From CALXOJ01 sp034120015 (lineage in GTDB: Bacteria > Spirochaetota > Spirochaetia > JAFGXN01), in the NCBI GenBank assembly GCA_034120015.1, contig JAXEIF010000011.1:1-64000 (forward strand): a DNA stretch of 64,000 bases, in the 5' to 3' direction. Each line of letters starts with the position of its first letter. Position 1 is the stretch's first letter. Positions 9,429 through 18,658 of the stretch are shown in pieces. Under the pieces are notes generated by a model. The model saw nothing but the letters and a program-made list of their open reading frames with translations, ran no database searches and had not been told where the DNA came from. The translations under genes and the position numbers were made by a program.

Positions 9429-9464
9429 TATATATAAAAATCCTCTTTAAATAAAGAAAAATAG

Positions 9465-9493
9465 TTCACAAATTCGCAAAAAGGGACTATAAT
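9465..9493 (+). promoter_or_regulatory. Sigma-70 promoter giving a leaderless transcript
   Basis: TTCACA and TATAAT are separated by 17 bases. The -10 box ends six bases before the ATG at 9500, so transcription should begin at the A of the start codon. No Shine-Dalgarno sequence lies close to the ATG. Confidence 0.75.
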
Positions 9494-9499
9494 TTTTGA

Positions 9500-10354
9500 A
9501 TGAAGCTCCATATCCCCGCTTTGTTCGGCAAAAAGAAAATAACGGTTTATGCTCTTGTCGGTCCCAGCGGAACCGGCAAAAGCTTCCGGTCCAAACTGGT
9601 GGCGGAATCCCATAACATTGATGTCATTATCGACGACGGTTTACTGATTAAAGGAAAACAAATTCTGGCCGGCACTTCCGCCAAACGGGCCGATTCCTAT
9701 TTGGGAGCGGTCAGAACGGCTATTTTCGAAGACGAATCTCACCGCACCGAAGTCAAAAATGCGCTGCAGGCAGAAAAGCCGAAATCGATTCTGATTCTCG
9801 GCACAAGCGATAAAATGATTACCCGAATTTGCGGACGGCTGGATCTGCCTTCTCCGTTTATGACAATCAACATCAGCGATGTGGCATCAAAGGAAGAAAT
9901 CGAAACGGCCGTCAACGCGCGCAAAAAGGGAAAACACGTCATCCCGGTACCGATTATCGAGGTTGAAAAGAAATATCCGTCATCGATTCTCAACGCTTTG
10001 CTCCTTGCCCTTCCCCAAAATATTTTTTCCCGAAAAAAAAGATTTATCGAAAAAACCATTGTTCAGCCGGATTACGAATCTCCGGCGGGAACCATCACGA
10101 TTTCAAAAGCAGCCCTGACTCAGATGCTGATACACTGTGCGGAAGAATTCGATAAAGAAATCAAAATCAAACGCCTGTTTATTCGGGAAAAAGGCAATAC
10201 CTATATTCTGCGTCTCGGCCTGGAAGTTCCGCTTCACTCCTCTCTGCCGTTCAAACTGTCGGAACTGCGCGACTTTATTATAAAAAATATCGAAAAATAT
10301 ACTGGAATTCTTCTCGAAAAGGTCGATATTAATATAGTGAGTATGTCTCAATAA
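9500..10354 (+). CDS. P-loop protein with C-terminal Asp23/Gls24-like domain
   Basis: A 284-residue cytoplasmic protein. The N-terminal half is a P-loop NTPase domain with Walker A GPSGTGKS (residues 21-28) and a likely Walker B strand SILILGTSD. From about residue 194 the sequence changes to an alkaline-shock (Asp23/Gls24) pattern, starting SPAGTITISKAAL and ending in a VDINIVSMSQ strand. The linkage of the two is unusual. Function is unknown; an ATP-dependent role at the cell envelope is a guess. Both the promoter spacing and the missing ribosome site indicate a leaderless mRNA. It is followed after 25 bases by a secreted TPR protein, probably co-transcribed. Confidence 0.8.
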   Translation: MKLHIPALFGKKKITVYALVGPSGTGKSFRSKLVAESHNIDVIIDDGLLIKGKQILAGTSAKRADSYLGAVRTAIFEDESHRTEVKNALQAEKPKSILILGTSDKMITRICGRLDLPSPFMTINISDVASKEEIETAVNARKKGKHVIPVPIIEVEKKYPSSILNALLLALPQNIFSRKKRFIEKTIVQPDYESPAGTITISKAALTQMLIHCAEEFDKEIKIKRLFIREKGNTYILRLGLEVPLHSSLPFKLSELRDFIIKNIEKYTGILLEKVDINIVSMSQ

Positions 10355-10379
10355 TTTACACATTAAGAGGATAGAGAGA

Positions 10380-11903
10380 ATGAAACGTTTTTTGTTTATG
10401 TTAACGGTCGCCTTCCTTTCTTCCGCAGCTTTCGCACAGTTTTCCGATAAAGTCGTCGAAAGTAAATACTACCGGGTTTATTTTCAGGAAGACGAAAAAG
10501 AAGCCGCGCTGATTGCCCAAAAACTGGATGCTTATTTTGAATTTTACAACAATTATTTCCACTTTGACGCATCCGGAATGAACAACCGTCTGAAAGTCAA
10601 AATTTTAAATTCAAAAACCGCTTATGTCGATTATGTTTCGACAGCGACATCCATTACCGAACCGGTTTCCTCGTTTCTGTTCATTCAGTACAAAGATGCC
10701 TCCAAAAGCGAACTGATCGGATTTCGGAAAGACAACCCCGAGTTCGAAGACACACTGAGTCACTACAGTTTTATACAGTTTTTCAGAAACTTCATCACCA
10801 ATCCGCCGCTGTGGCTGGAAAAAGGGTTTGCCGTTTATTTCGGGAAATCCTTTTACTCTCCTTCGAAAAATGCGATTGTCTATAAAGAAAATCTGACATG
10901 GCTGAATACACTGAAATCTTTTTTGGATACGGAAACTCCTTCGCTGATCGACCTGAACACTCTGTTTGCCATGAATAACGAAGATGTTGTCAAAAACAGC
11001 GATTTGTTTTATGCCCAGTCATGGGGACTTGTCAAATTCCTGATCGAAAACCAGCAGGCAGTTTACAACCGCGTTATCTGGGACTCGATTAACAAACTTT
11101 CATCCTCCGCTGCGAAAGAGGAAAACGAACAGAACGCCAAACAGGCTTTTGCCTGGCTGGATTCGGCCCGCTTTTCCAAAGACTTCTATGAATATATTAC
11201 GGATTTAAAAACATTCCCGCAGCTGGTAGACAGCGGTATCGCCCTTTACGAAAAAGAAGAATACAGCGACGCGAAAATTGCCCTGATTAAAGCAATTGCC
11301 ATGGAAGATAAAAACTATATTCCGTATTACTACCTCGGTCTGATTTACTATAACACGGAAGACTATGCCATGGCCGATTTTTATTATAACTCGGCGATTC
11401 AAATGAACGGAGACAAAGCCATCTGCTACTATGCGCTGGGAGTCAATGCCTTTGCGGAGCAAAATTACGAAAAATCGATACAATGTCTGAAAACAGCATT
11501 GCGCTACTCCGGAGAATACGAAGAAAGAGTCGGAAAAATTATTGACAATATCCGTACAATTCTGAGACTCCAGAACAGATCTATCGATATTGATGCGATT
11601 CAACCCTACCCGGAAACAGCTGTCACCGAAAAAGAGGAAACGGTCATTCAGCCGAATATTTCCGTGACGACCATTGAAACGGAAAAAACAGAAGAATCTG
11701 CGGCAACAGCCGAAGAGATTCCGGTAAAAACCGATAACGAAGAAACGGAGAAAAAAGAAACCGCTCCGGTTGAAACTGCCGACACCGGAGAAACCGCAAT
11801 CCCGACAGCAGAAACAGTAGTAACACCCGTCAAACCCGATGAAAACGAAATCGGACGTCTGCGGTTAAATAAAGATACGGGTGAATACAGCCCGATTCAC
11901 TGA
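10380..11903 (+). CDS. Secreted TPR protein with degenerate peptidase-MA-like region
   Basis: The protein has a signal peptide (residues 1-19, cleavage after AFA). Residues 20-270 look like a peptidase MA-like fold: NPPLWLEKGFAVYFG corresponds to the family's WLxEGxA stretch, but the preceding helix reads SHYSFIQFF rather than HExxH, so zinc catalysis is unlikely. Two or three TPR units follow (about residues 285-385). The C-terminal 90 residues are low-complexity Glu/Thr/Ala. The start has GAGG about eight bases upstream. It is probably co-transcribed with the P-loop gene and ends at a strong terminator. Exact function is unknown. Confidence 0.75.
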   Translation: MKRFLFMLTVAFLSSAAFAQFSDKVVESKYYRVYFQEDEKEAALIAQKLDAYFEFYNNYFHFDASGMNNRLKVKILNSKTAYVDYVSTATSITEPVSSFLFIQYKDASKSELIGFRKDNPEFEDTLSHYSFIQFFRNFITNPPLWLEKGFAVYFGKSFYSPSKNAIVYKENLTWLNTLKSFLDTETPSLIDLNTLFAMNNEDVVKNSDLFYAQSWGLVKFLIENQQAVYNRVIWDSINKLSSSAAKEENEQNAKQAFAWLDSARFSKDFYEYITDLKTFPQLVDSGIALYEKEEYSDAKIALIKAIAMEDKNYIPYYYLGLIYYNTEDYAMADFYYNSAIQMNGDKAICYYALGVNAFAEQNYEKSIQCLKTALRYSGEYEERVGKIIDNIRTILRLQNRSIDIDAIQPYPETAVTEKEETVIQPNISVTTIETEKTEESAATAEEIPVKTDNEETEKKETAPVETADTGETAIPTAETVVTPVKPDENEIGRLRLNKDTGEYSPIH

Positions 11904-11914
11904 CGCTGTAACTT

Positions 11915-11945
11915 AAAAAGCGGCGATTATTCGCCGCTTTTTTTT
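11915..11945. terminator. Bidirectional intrinsic terminator
   Basis: AAAAAGCGGCGA, loop TTAT, TCGCCGCTTTTTTTT. It can serve both the TPR gene (plus) and pcnB (minus). The pcnB stop codon lies in the loop. Confidence 0.9.
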
Positions 11946-13078
11946 ATCTCATCCGAACCGGAAACCGAATCACCGTCTTTGTCTTTTCGCGATTTTCCGG
12001 AGCGGCGGCGTACTTTTTTACGCCCGTTCTGCCGCCCCGTATTCCTGATGTCGTCCCGAATCTCGAAAATCAGTTTTACGGCTGCCTCAATCAGTGCTAC
12101 AGGCAGCTGCAAAGGTTGCTGAAAAGATTTACAGAAAGCCTTGGCGTTTGTAAAATTTTCGAAGTAACCGACCGGAGAATTATATGGCGGAAGGAACGGC
12201 TTAAAAAAATGAAACAGCATGATTTCACGATCGATACAGGCTTCCTGAGCCGTATTGGTTTTCAAATCCAGCTCCCTCATCCCGTCAAAAAATGCCGTTT
12301 TCTCATTCTTTGTCGCTGCCGCTACGCGAGGCAGAAAGTAAGGCATAAGATTTAGCTTATCAATATGACGGAAAATCAATTCCGCTTTCCCGGATGAGAG
12401 TATTTTAAAGAATTCCTCCGTCATACGGGAAACCGAAACGGAGGCAAGCAAAGATGATTTTTTTCGGATAGCAAGCCTGAGTCTTATGGGAATTCTTAAA
12501 TCGCATTTTGCAGCATATTTTGCGGCCCGCAACATTCGAACCGGATCGGAGTCAAATATTGTATTTAAAGGAATGACATTGGACAAACGACGGGCTTTCA
12601 AATCACGAAATCCGCCGACATAATCGATTAACTGTTCTTTTTCGGGATCAAAAAAAAGGGCATTGACGGAAAAATCACGTCGTCTGACATCCTCTTCGAT
12701 CGTTCCGTAAACAGCATTAAAATTATCCGAAGAAGCCGAACGGAATGTTGTTACCTCGACAATATAGCGTCCCGGGAAAATCACATGCGCCAGTTTAAAC
12801 CGTTTCCCGATAATCCATGCATTGGAAAAAATTTTTTTAATCCGATTGGGAGTCGCATCGGTAGCGACATCAAAATCTTTCGGAACACAATTCAGCAGTA
12901 AATCCCTGACAGCCCCGCCGACAATATAAGCCTGATAACCGGCTTTATGCAAAGTCCTGACAACCTGCAACGCCTGCGGAGAAATCATTTTTTTCCGAAG
13001 AGAATGTTCATCTTTTGCATAAACAGTCGCCACACGAACGCGGCGGCCTCCCGAATCGGTTCCGTATCGGTATATCAT
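11927..13078 (-). CDS. pcnB: Poly(A) polymerase / CCA-adding enzyme family protein
   Basis: Nucleotidyltransferase of the class II pol-beta superfamily, adding A residues to RNA 3' ends. The catalytic region is GGAVRDLLL with metal-binding DFDVAT shortly after. IIGKRFKLAHVIF matches the signature that marks bacterial poly(A) polymerases rather than tRNA CCA enzymes. RRRDFSVNALFFDP is a further family motif. The C-terminal 40 residues are very basic and probably bind RNA. The start is not certain: no good ribosome site precedes the ATG at 13078, and a GTG about 15 codons in is possible. It follows the GH3 pair by six bases and is likely in their transcript. Confidence 0.88.
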   Translation of the reverse strand: MIYRYGTDSGGRRVRVATVYAKDEHSLRKKMISPQALQVVRTLHKAGYQAYIVGGAVRDLLLNCVPKDFDVATDATPNRIKKIFSNAWIIGKRFKLAHVIFPGRYIVEVTTFRSASSDNFNAVYGTIEEDVRRRDFSVNALFFDPEKEQLIDYVGGFRDLKARRLSNVIPLNTIFDSDPVRMLRAAKYAAKCDLRIPIRLRLAIRKKSSLLASVSVSRMTEEFFKILSSGKAELIFRHIDKLNLMPYFLPRVAAATKNEKTAFFDGMRELDLKTNTAQEACIDREIMLFHFFKPFLPPYNSPVGYFENFTNAKAFCKSFQQPLQLPVALIEAAVKLIFEIRDDIRNTGRQNGRKKVRRRSGKSRKDKDGDSVSGSDEIKKSGE

Positions 13079-13084
13079 AAACAG

Positions 13085-15289
13085 TTATCGTAATGTTACA
13101 GAAGTCCGCAACAGAATATTCTCGGAACTGTTACCGACCAAAATATCGAACTGTCCCGGTTCCGTAACCCATTTTCCCAAGGTATCATCATAATAACGGA
13201 AAGCTTCTTCGGTCAGCGGAATTGTAACGTTCCGGGTTTCTCCCGGCTGAAGGAAAATCTTTTCGAAACCTTTCAGTTCTTTGTAAACACGATCCAAACG
13301 GGAAACAGGATCGTGAACATAAACCTGAACAACCTCGGCACCGGCTCTTTCGCCGGTATTGGATACGGTCAGCGATACCTCCGTTCCCTCTTCAACCGAA
13401 AATGTTTTTTTTGAAACAGTCAGATCGTCAAATGCGAACGAAGTATAGGAAAGACCGAATCCGAACGGAAACTGAGCAGCCTTGCCCGTCTTATCGAGAT
13501 AACGGTAACCCAAATAACGGCCTTCGGCATATACCATATGTTCCATCCGATCGTAAGCCTGCGGGTCGTTTTCGAAGATATCCCGATTTTTGGATTTAAG
13601 CATTTTGGGATTGCCGCCGAAAACTTTAAAACGTCCGGTCCCCAACATCGGCGTTACGGGATAGTCCGCATCTCTCGGCCAGATAACCAGCTTATCGGGA
13701 TTTTCAATTTGTGCGGCCACAGGTCCGAAATCATCCCACTGTTTTACCATTGTAAAGGGAAGTTTTCCTGACGGATTGACATCACCGAAAATAACCCGTG
13801 CCAACGCCGCATCAGCCCATTTCCCGGCATATCCCAGATAGATTAAACCCTTCACTCCGTTGATCCAGCTTTCTGTTTCGATTCCGCTTCCGTAATTGCT
13901 GACAACAATAATGTTGGAATTTAATCGTTTTAATTTTTCGATATCGGATCTGTTTTTCGGCTTCATATCCCAATGACGGTCATTGGCTTCACCTTCTCCG
14001 AAAACCCACAGACCCGCTACATAAATAACTGCATCGGCCTTTTTGAGGGCTACCGTATCGGCCATAGTAACATGAGAAATACGCGTGTCGTCATCCCGAT
14101 ACGGACGGAATCCATCCGTCAAATTAACTGTGAGCATCCGCCCCGGCCGACGGCAGAAAACGGTACAGGCTCCGACCGTTGTCGTATTCAGAAAACGACT
14201 GTTGTAACCGACAACGGCAATCGACTTCTTTTCATTTTGAGGAATAGGTAAAATAGAATCCTCATTTTTTAAAAGGACAATTCCTTCCTCGGCAATTTCC
14301 CGGGCCAGTACATCATGTTCCTCCGGATTCTGCTGCAAGCGGTAATGCCATTGAAAATCTTCATAAACGTGAAAACGGAAATATGTTGTTAAAATACGTC
14401 TCACTTTATCGTTTAGCAAAGATTCCTTTTCAGGTAAATTTAAGTTATTAATTTTATGATATGCGAAATAAGAACTGTCCGACGGCATTTCCAGATCGAC
14501 ACCGGCCGTAAAAGCACCTTCGGTCGAATAAAGGGACATCCAGTCGGAAACGACAAAACCGTCAAATCCCCACTCTGTTTTCAGTATATCGGTGACAAGA
14601 CGTTTATTTTCGGACATAGGGAAACCGTTTACGGGATTATAGCCTGTCATTACGGCTCCGACACCGGCTTTGACCGCCGCCTCGAAAGGAGGCAAATAAA
14701 TTTCCCGCAAAGTACGTTCGTCAATATCACTGCTGGTACCGTGACGGTCGAAATCCTGGTTATTGGCGGCGAAATGCTTTACGACCGCAATCGCGCCCTG
14801 ATTCTGCATTTCCGTCACATAAACCCTGGTCATTTCCGATGTCAGAAAAGGATCTTCTCCCATATATTCACAGTTCCGCCCGCCTGTCGGCATACGGTAA
14901 ATGTTGACTCCGGGGCCCAATATCACTTTCTCTCCGCGCGCTATTCCCTCGCGGGCCACAGCCCGCGACAAATCCCGCATCCGGTTCCGATCCCATGTTG
15001 CCGTCGTAATTAATGTCGACGGAAAACTGGTCCCCCAGAAAGAAATCCCCATCGTCGCATCCTGATATTTAATCGGAGGCAAACCCAAACGGGGAATACA
15101 TCCCTGATTTTTCCACGCCTGCCCTCTTATAAATTCAACCTTTTCGCGAAAAGTCATTTCATTTAAAAGAACCTCGGCCTTCTCTTCGGGTGACAAATCG
15201 GTTTTAAGCAAATCACCCAAAAAAGAAGAACTTTCTGAGGGGGTTTTGCACGAAAGAATCAAAAAAAGCAGGAATAAAAAACGTATCAT
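13085..15289 (-). CDS. GH3 family beta-glycosidase lipoprotein (copy A)
   Basis: Exported family 3 glycoside hydrolase, probably a beta-glucosidase or beta-xylosidase cleaving oligosaccharides at the cell surface. The lipobox is LILSC, followed by the N-terminal barrel with KHFAANNQDFDRH and the nucleophile Asp in GFVVSDW, then the alpha/beta sandwich and a C-terminal fibronectin III-like domain (VQVYVHDP region). The start at 15289 has GAGGAG just before it; an ATG four codons upstream at 15301 overlaps the previous stop and is an alternative. It is similar along its whole length to the next gene upstream, indicating tandem duplication. Substrate cannot be fixed from sequence. Confidence 0.92.
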   Translation of the reverse strand: MIRFLFLLFLILSCKTPSESSSFLGDLLKTDLSPEEKAEVLLNEMTFREKVEFIRGQAWKNQGCIPRLGLPPIKYQDATMGISFWGTSFPSTLITTATWDRNRMRDLSRAVAREGIARGEKVILGPGVNIYRMPTGGRNCEYMGEDPFLTSEMTRVYVTEMQNQGAIAVVKHFAANNQDFDRHGTSSDIDERTLREIYLPPFEAAVKAGVGAVMTGYNPVNGFPMSENKRLVTDILKTEWGFDGFVVSDWMSLYSTEGAFTAGVDLEMPSDSSYFAYHKINNLNLPEKESLLNDKVRRILTTYFRFHVYEDFQWHYRLQQNPEEHDVLAREIAEEGIVLLKNEDSILPIPQNEKKSIAVVGYNSRFLNTTTVGACTVFCRRPGRMLTVNLTDGFRPYRDDDTRISHVTMADTVALKKADAVIYVAGLWVFGEGEANDRHWDMKPKNRSDIEKLKRLNSNIIVVSNYGSGIETESWINGVKGLIYLGYAGKWADAALARVIFGDVNPSGKLPFTMVKQWDDFGPVAAQIENPDKLVIWPRDADYPVTPMLGTGRFKVFGGNPKMLKSKNRDIFENDPQAYDRMEHMVYAEGRYLGYRYLDKTGKAAQFPFGFGLSYTSFAFDDLTVSKKTFSVEEGTEVSLTVSNTGERAGAEVVQVYVHDPVSRLDRVYKELKGFEKIFLQPGETRNVTIPLTEEAFRYYDDTLGKWVTEPGQFDILVGNSSENILLRTSVTLR

Positions 15290-15297
15290 ATTTCTCC

Positions 15298-17529
15298 TCA
15301 TAACCCTATTGTAACTTTTCCGCTGACGGGTAGATTTTCAGCACTGTTTCCGATCATAACAAGATATTCTCCCGCATCGACAACCCATTTTTTGACATTC
15401 GGATCATACCGCCGGAAAGCCTCTTCCCCCAAGCAAACCGACACTCTTTTTGTTTCTCCGGGCTGAAGGAAGACTTTTTCGAATCCTTTCAGTTCCTTGT
15501 AAACACGATCTGCTTTGGGATTTAATGCATGAACATAAAATTGAACAATTTCGGCACCGGCCCTGCTTCCGCTATTTGTTACGGAAACCGAAACCGTAAA
15601 AGACTCATTTTTTTCCTTTCCGAAAGCAGAAGCCGAGACATTCCCGGATACGTGACAGTCACTGATTTGAAACTGCGTATAAGAAAGTCCGAATCCGAAA
15701 GGAAACTGAGCCCGACGATTCACCTTATCCAAAAACCTGTAGCCCAAATATCTTCCTTCGGCATATTCCATATGCTTCATTTTATCATAAGCATCCGGAC
15801 TGTATTCGAAAATATCCGTATTCCGTGATTTCAGGATTCGGGGATCCCCGCCGTATCCTTTCCCGGGACCGACCCCCATCATCGGAAATTCGTTATAACG
15901 TGTCTCACGAGGCATAACAACAAATTGATCGGGATGGGCATTTTGCGCGGCAACAGGAGCGAAATCTTCCCAATATTTAACCATTGTGTACGGAAGCTTA
16001 CCCGAAGGATTAACATCGCCAAAAAGAATACGGGCCAGAGCGACATCCGCCCATTTACCCGCAATTCCTACATGAAGAAAACATTTGACATCGTCAATCC
16101 AACTCTCCGTTTCAATTCCGGATCCGTAATTACTGACAACAATAACATTGGGATTCAACTCTTTCAGTTTTTTTATATCTTTAATCTGTTTTTCTTTTAA
16201 ATCCCACGAACGGTCATTGACTTCGCCTTCCCCGAAAATCCAAAGTCCCGTCACATAGATGACCGCATCGGCTTTTCTGATAGAAGCAATATCGCTTACT
16301 CCGGCCATTCTGATTTTTGTATTTTTTGTCTGATATGATTTAAATCCGTTTGCCAGATTCAGAGTCATCAGTCTGCCGGGACGTCCGTTAAAAACGGTAC
16401 AGGCTCCGACTGCCGTTGTATTCAAATGATAACCGTTATAGCCGGTAATCAGGATTGTCTGTTTCTTATCGGGCGTAAAAGGAAGAAGAGAATCCTCATT
16501 TTTTAGCAGAACAATTCCCTCTTCCGCAATACGTCTGGCCAAAAGGTTGTTTTTCTCAAAATCAGCCGGAACACCCGCGTTCCGGTTCAGCAGATAATCG
16601 TAAACTCCGAAAGAAATATATGTCCGCAAAATACGGAAAACCTTATCATCCAGCAACGTTTCCTTATTTTCCACTTTCAGAGATTTCAGTCGGGACAGCG
16701 AGTAAAATCCGCTTTTTTCCGGCATTTCCAAATCCAATCCGGCAACAAATGAGCCTTCCGTACTGTAAACGGAATAAAAGTCGGACATCACAAAACCGCG
16801 AAAACCCCATTCTTCCTTTAAAATATCCGTTATCAGTCTTTTGTTTTCGGCCATCGGAAATCCGTTAACCGGATTGTAACCGGTCATGACCGCTCCGACA
16901 CCGGCTTTAACCGCTTTTTCAAAAGCCGGCAAATAAATTTCGCGTAAAGTGCGTTCATCGATATCACTGCTGATTGTATGTCTGTCGTAATCCTGATTAT
17001 TGGCCGCAAGATGTTTGATAACCGCTACGGTACCGTTTTGCTGCATACCGCCGATATAGGCAACAGCCATTTCCGATGCCAGGTACGGATCTTCTCCGAA
17101 ATATTCGAAATTCCGGCCGCATGTCGGCATACGGTAAATATTGACTCCGGGAGCCAAAATCACCGATTTTCCGTACGCCCGGCCTTCTTCGGCAATGGCA
17201 GCTCCCATTTCTGTCAAAAGAGAACGGTTCCATGAACAGGCAGCCACCAGCGGCGCAGGGAAGCTGGTACCTTTGAGAAAAATTCCCGAACTGGAATCCT
17301 CGACGGAAACAGTCGGCAATCCCAACCTCTCTACAGTTCCGTGATTTTTCCACCCTTCACCCCTGATGAACATCATTTTTTCTTCGGTCGTCATTTCCTC
17401 CAAAATCAGATTCGCTTTTTCATCTGCCGTAAGATTCTGATCCAAAACCTTTTGTAAGAAAGAAACGTCATTAACTCCGGACTGACAAGAGAGAAAGAGC
17501 GAAAGAAACAAAGCAATAAAAACAACCAT
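15298..17529 (-). CDS. GH3 family beta-glycosidase lipoprotein (copy B)
   Basis: Paralogue of copy A, with the same three domains and probable lipid anchor (LFLSC at residues 12-16). The nucleophile Asp is in GFVMSDF and the HLAANNQDYDRH motif is retained. The signal sequence is unusual, being only 15 residues with no Lys or Arg before the hydrophobic stretch. An in-frame stop lies just upstream of the ATG, so a longer N-terminus is excluded. The -10 box ends only nine bases before the ATG. The catalytic neighbour is Phe here and Trp in copy A, suggesting some difference in specificity. Confidence 0.92.
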   Translation of the reverse strand: MVVFIALFLSLFLSCQSGVNDVSFLQKVLDQNLTADEKANLILEEMTTEEKMMFIRGEGWKNHGTVERLGLPTVSVEDSSSGIFLKGTSFPAPLVAACSWNRSLLTEMGAAIAEEGRAYGKSVILAPGVNIYRMPTCGRNFEYFGEDPYLASEMAVAYIGGMQQNGTVAVIKHLAANNQDYDRHTISSDIDERTLREIYLPAFEKAVKAGVGAVMTGYNPVNGFPMAENKRLITDILKEEWGFRGFVMSDFYSVYSTEGSFVAGLDLEMPEKSGFYSLSRLKSLKVENKETLLDDKVFRILRTYISFGVYDYLLNRNAGVPADFEKNNLLARRIAEEGIVLLKNEDSLLPFTPDKKQTILITGYNGYHLNTTAVGACTVFNGRPGRLMTLNLANGFKSYQTKNTKIRMAGVSDIASIRKADAVIYVTGLWIFGEGEVNDRSWDLKEKQIKDIKKLKELNPNVIVVSNYGSGIETESWIDDVKCFLHVGIAGKWADVALARILFGDVNPSGKLPYTMVKYWEDFAPVAAQNAHPDQFVVMPRETRYNEFPMMGVGPGKGYGGDPRILKSRNTDIFEYSPDAYDKMKHMEYAEGRYLGYRFLDKVNRRAQFPFGFGLSYTQFQISDCHVSGNVSASAFGKEKNESFTVSVSVTNSGSRAGAEIVQFYVHALNPKADRVYKELKGFEKVFLQPGETKRVSVCLGEEAFRRYDPNVKKWVVDAGEYLVMIGNSAENLPVSGKVTIGL

Positions 17530-17538
17530 TCTCCCCTA

Positions 17539-17566
17539 ATTATACCGAAAAAGCCGATTAAATCAA
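17539..17566 (-). promoter_or_regulatory. Promoter of the GH3 pair
   Basis: TTGATT and TATAAT are separated by 16 bases, with GG directly before the -10. The start codon follows nine bases after the -10. The predicted leader is only about three bases, so the GGGGAG in front of the ATG would lie mostly outside the transcript. Confidence 0.6.
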
Positions 17567-17575
17567 CAAAAAAAT

Positions 17576-18658
17576 TTAAAAGACAGTCACCCGGGAATCA
17601 AAACTTTTTAACAGTGCGGAAACTTTCCGAAAAAGGGAAGAGGCGTCGGAAGAATACGGTTGCGCATCACGCAGAAAAACGGTCATATGCTGACGTCCTT
17701 CATTAACCGAATAAGTCAGTTCTACGGAAGGTGCATCAAGAAATCTCAGGCGGTCTCCCTTTTGCGTTTCGGCAACATTCAAATCAACACGAAAAATTCC
17801 GCCGACGCTGCATTCGGGACGATGCCCCATCCACCCGACAAAATTTCCCAATCCCCAAAAAACAAATGCCTCGCCCCCTTTCGGTGAAGGGAAAACTTCA
17901 AAAGCACGGATAACGTGCGCATGATTTCCGAAAACGACATCGGCACCGACATCAATCAGAAAACGAACCAAATCGCGGTCATTCTCACGGGGTGCCAGCG
18001 TATATTCGTCGCCGTAATGAAGCATGACCAGGACAAAATCGCATTCGGCCGCCGCTTTTGAAATACGCTCCCGAATAAGCGGACGGTTTCGGGTGTCGGC
18101 CACGGGAGATGGATTCGGATAGCGTATATTGGTAATATCGGTAAGAGAAAACAGAGCAATCGTGATATCGTTCACAAGAAGAACAAGGGGATTCAGAGGG
18201 TCATCATTTCCGGCAGCGGTACCGACATGCAAAGCTCCTGTTTTACGGTAATACCCGACTGCCGCGTCGATACCGGCCCTGCCGCGATCCAAAGAATGAT
18301 TATTGGCGGTCGCAAAGATATCAAATCCGGTTTTGCGCAACGCCTCCGTTAATTCAAACGGTGCATTGAAAAAAGGATATCCGCTGACACCGAATTCCCG
18401 GCCGGCCGTCATCGCCTCCTGATTGACAATCGCGACATCGGCACTCCTAACCGAATCGGCAACCGGTTCCGTAACGCGGTAAAAATCTTCGACACTGCCG
18501 TTTTCGGCAAAATGGCGGTAATTACCGTCGTAAAAAAGAACATCTCCGCAGGCAACCACAGTCAGACGGCGTTTAAATTCCGTTTCCCCAACCGTACAGG
18601 AAAAAAAAGAAAAAATCAGACATAAAAGGAAAAAAAGAGTTCCGAAACGACCCATCAC
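17576..18658 (-). CDS. CapA-family (PGA synthesis-type) metallophosphatase lipoprotein
   Basis: A 360-residue lipoprotein (FSFFSC lipobox) of the CapA/PgsA family, a calcineurin-like phosphoesterase fold linked in Bacillus to poly-gamma-glutamate capsule. Metal-binding motifs are CGDVLF, NQEAM, ANNHSLDRG and GNHAHV, so the metal centre appears intact. There are no capB or capC neighbours, so the capsule role is not supported and the substrate is unknown. The gene begins with GTG overlapping the map stop (GTGATG; the ATG at 18655 is an equal candidate) and has no separate ribosome site, implying coupling. Confidence 0.85.
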   Translation of the reverse strand: MMGRFGTLFFLLCLIFSFFSCTVGETEFKRRLTVVACGDVLFYDGNYRHFAENGSVEDFYRVTEPVADSVRSADVAIVNQEAMTAGREFGVSGYPFFNAPFELTEALRKTGFDIFATANNHSLDRGRAGIDAAVGYYRKTGALHVGTAAGNDDPLNPLVLLVNDITIALFSLTDITNIRYPNPSPVADTRNRPLIRERISKAAAECDFVLVMLHYGDEYTLAPRENDRDLVRFLIDVGADVVFGNHAHVIRAFEVFPSPKGGEAFVFWGLGNFVGWMGHRPECSVGGIFRVDLNVAETQKGDRLRFLDAPSVELTYSVNEGRQHMTVFLRDAQPYSSDASSLFRKVSALLKSFDSRVTVF

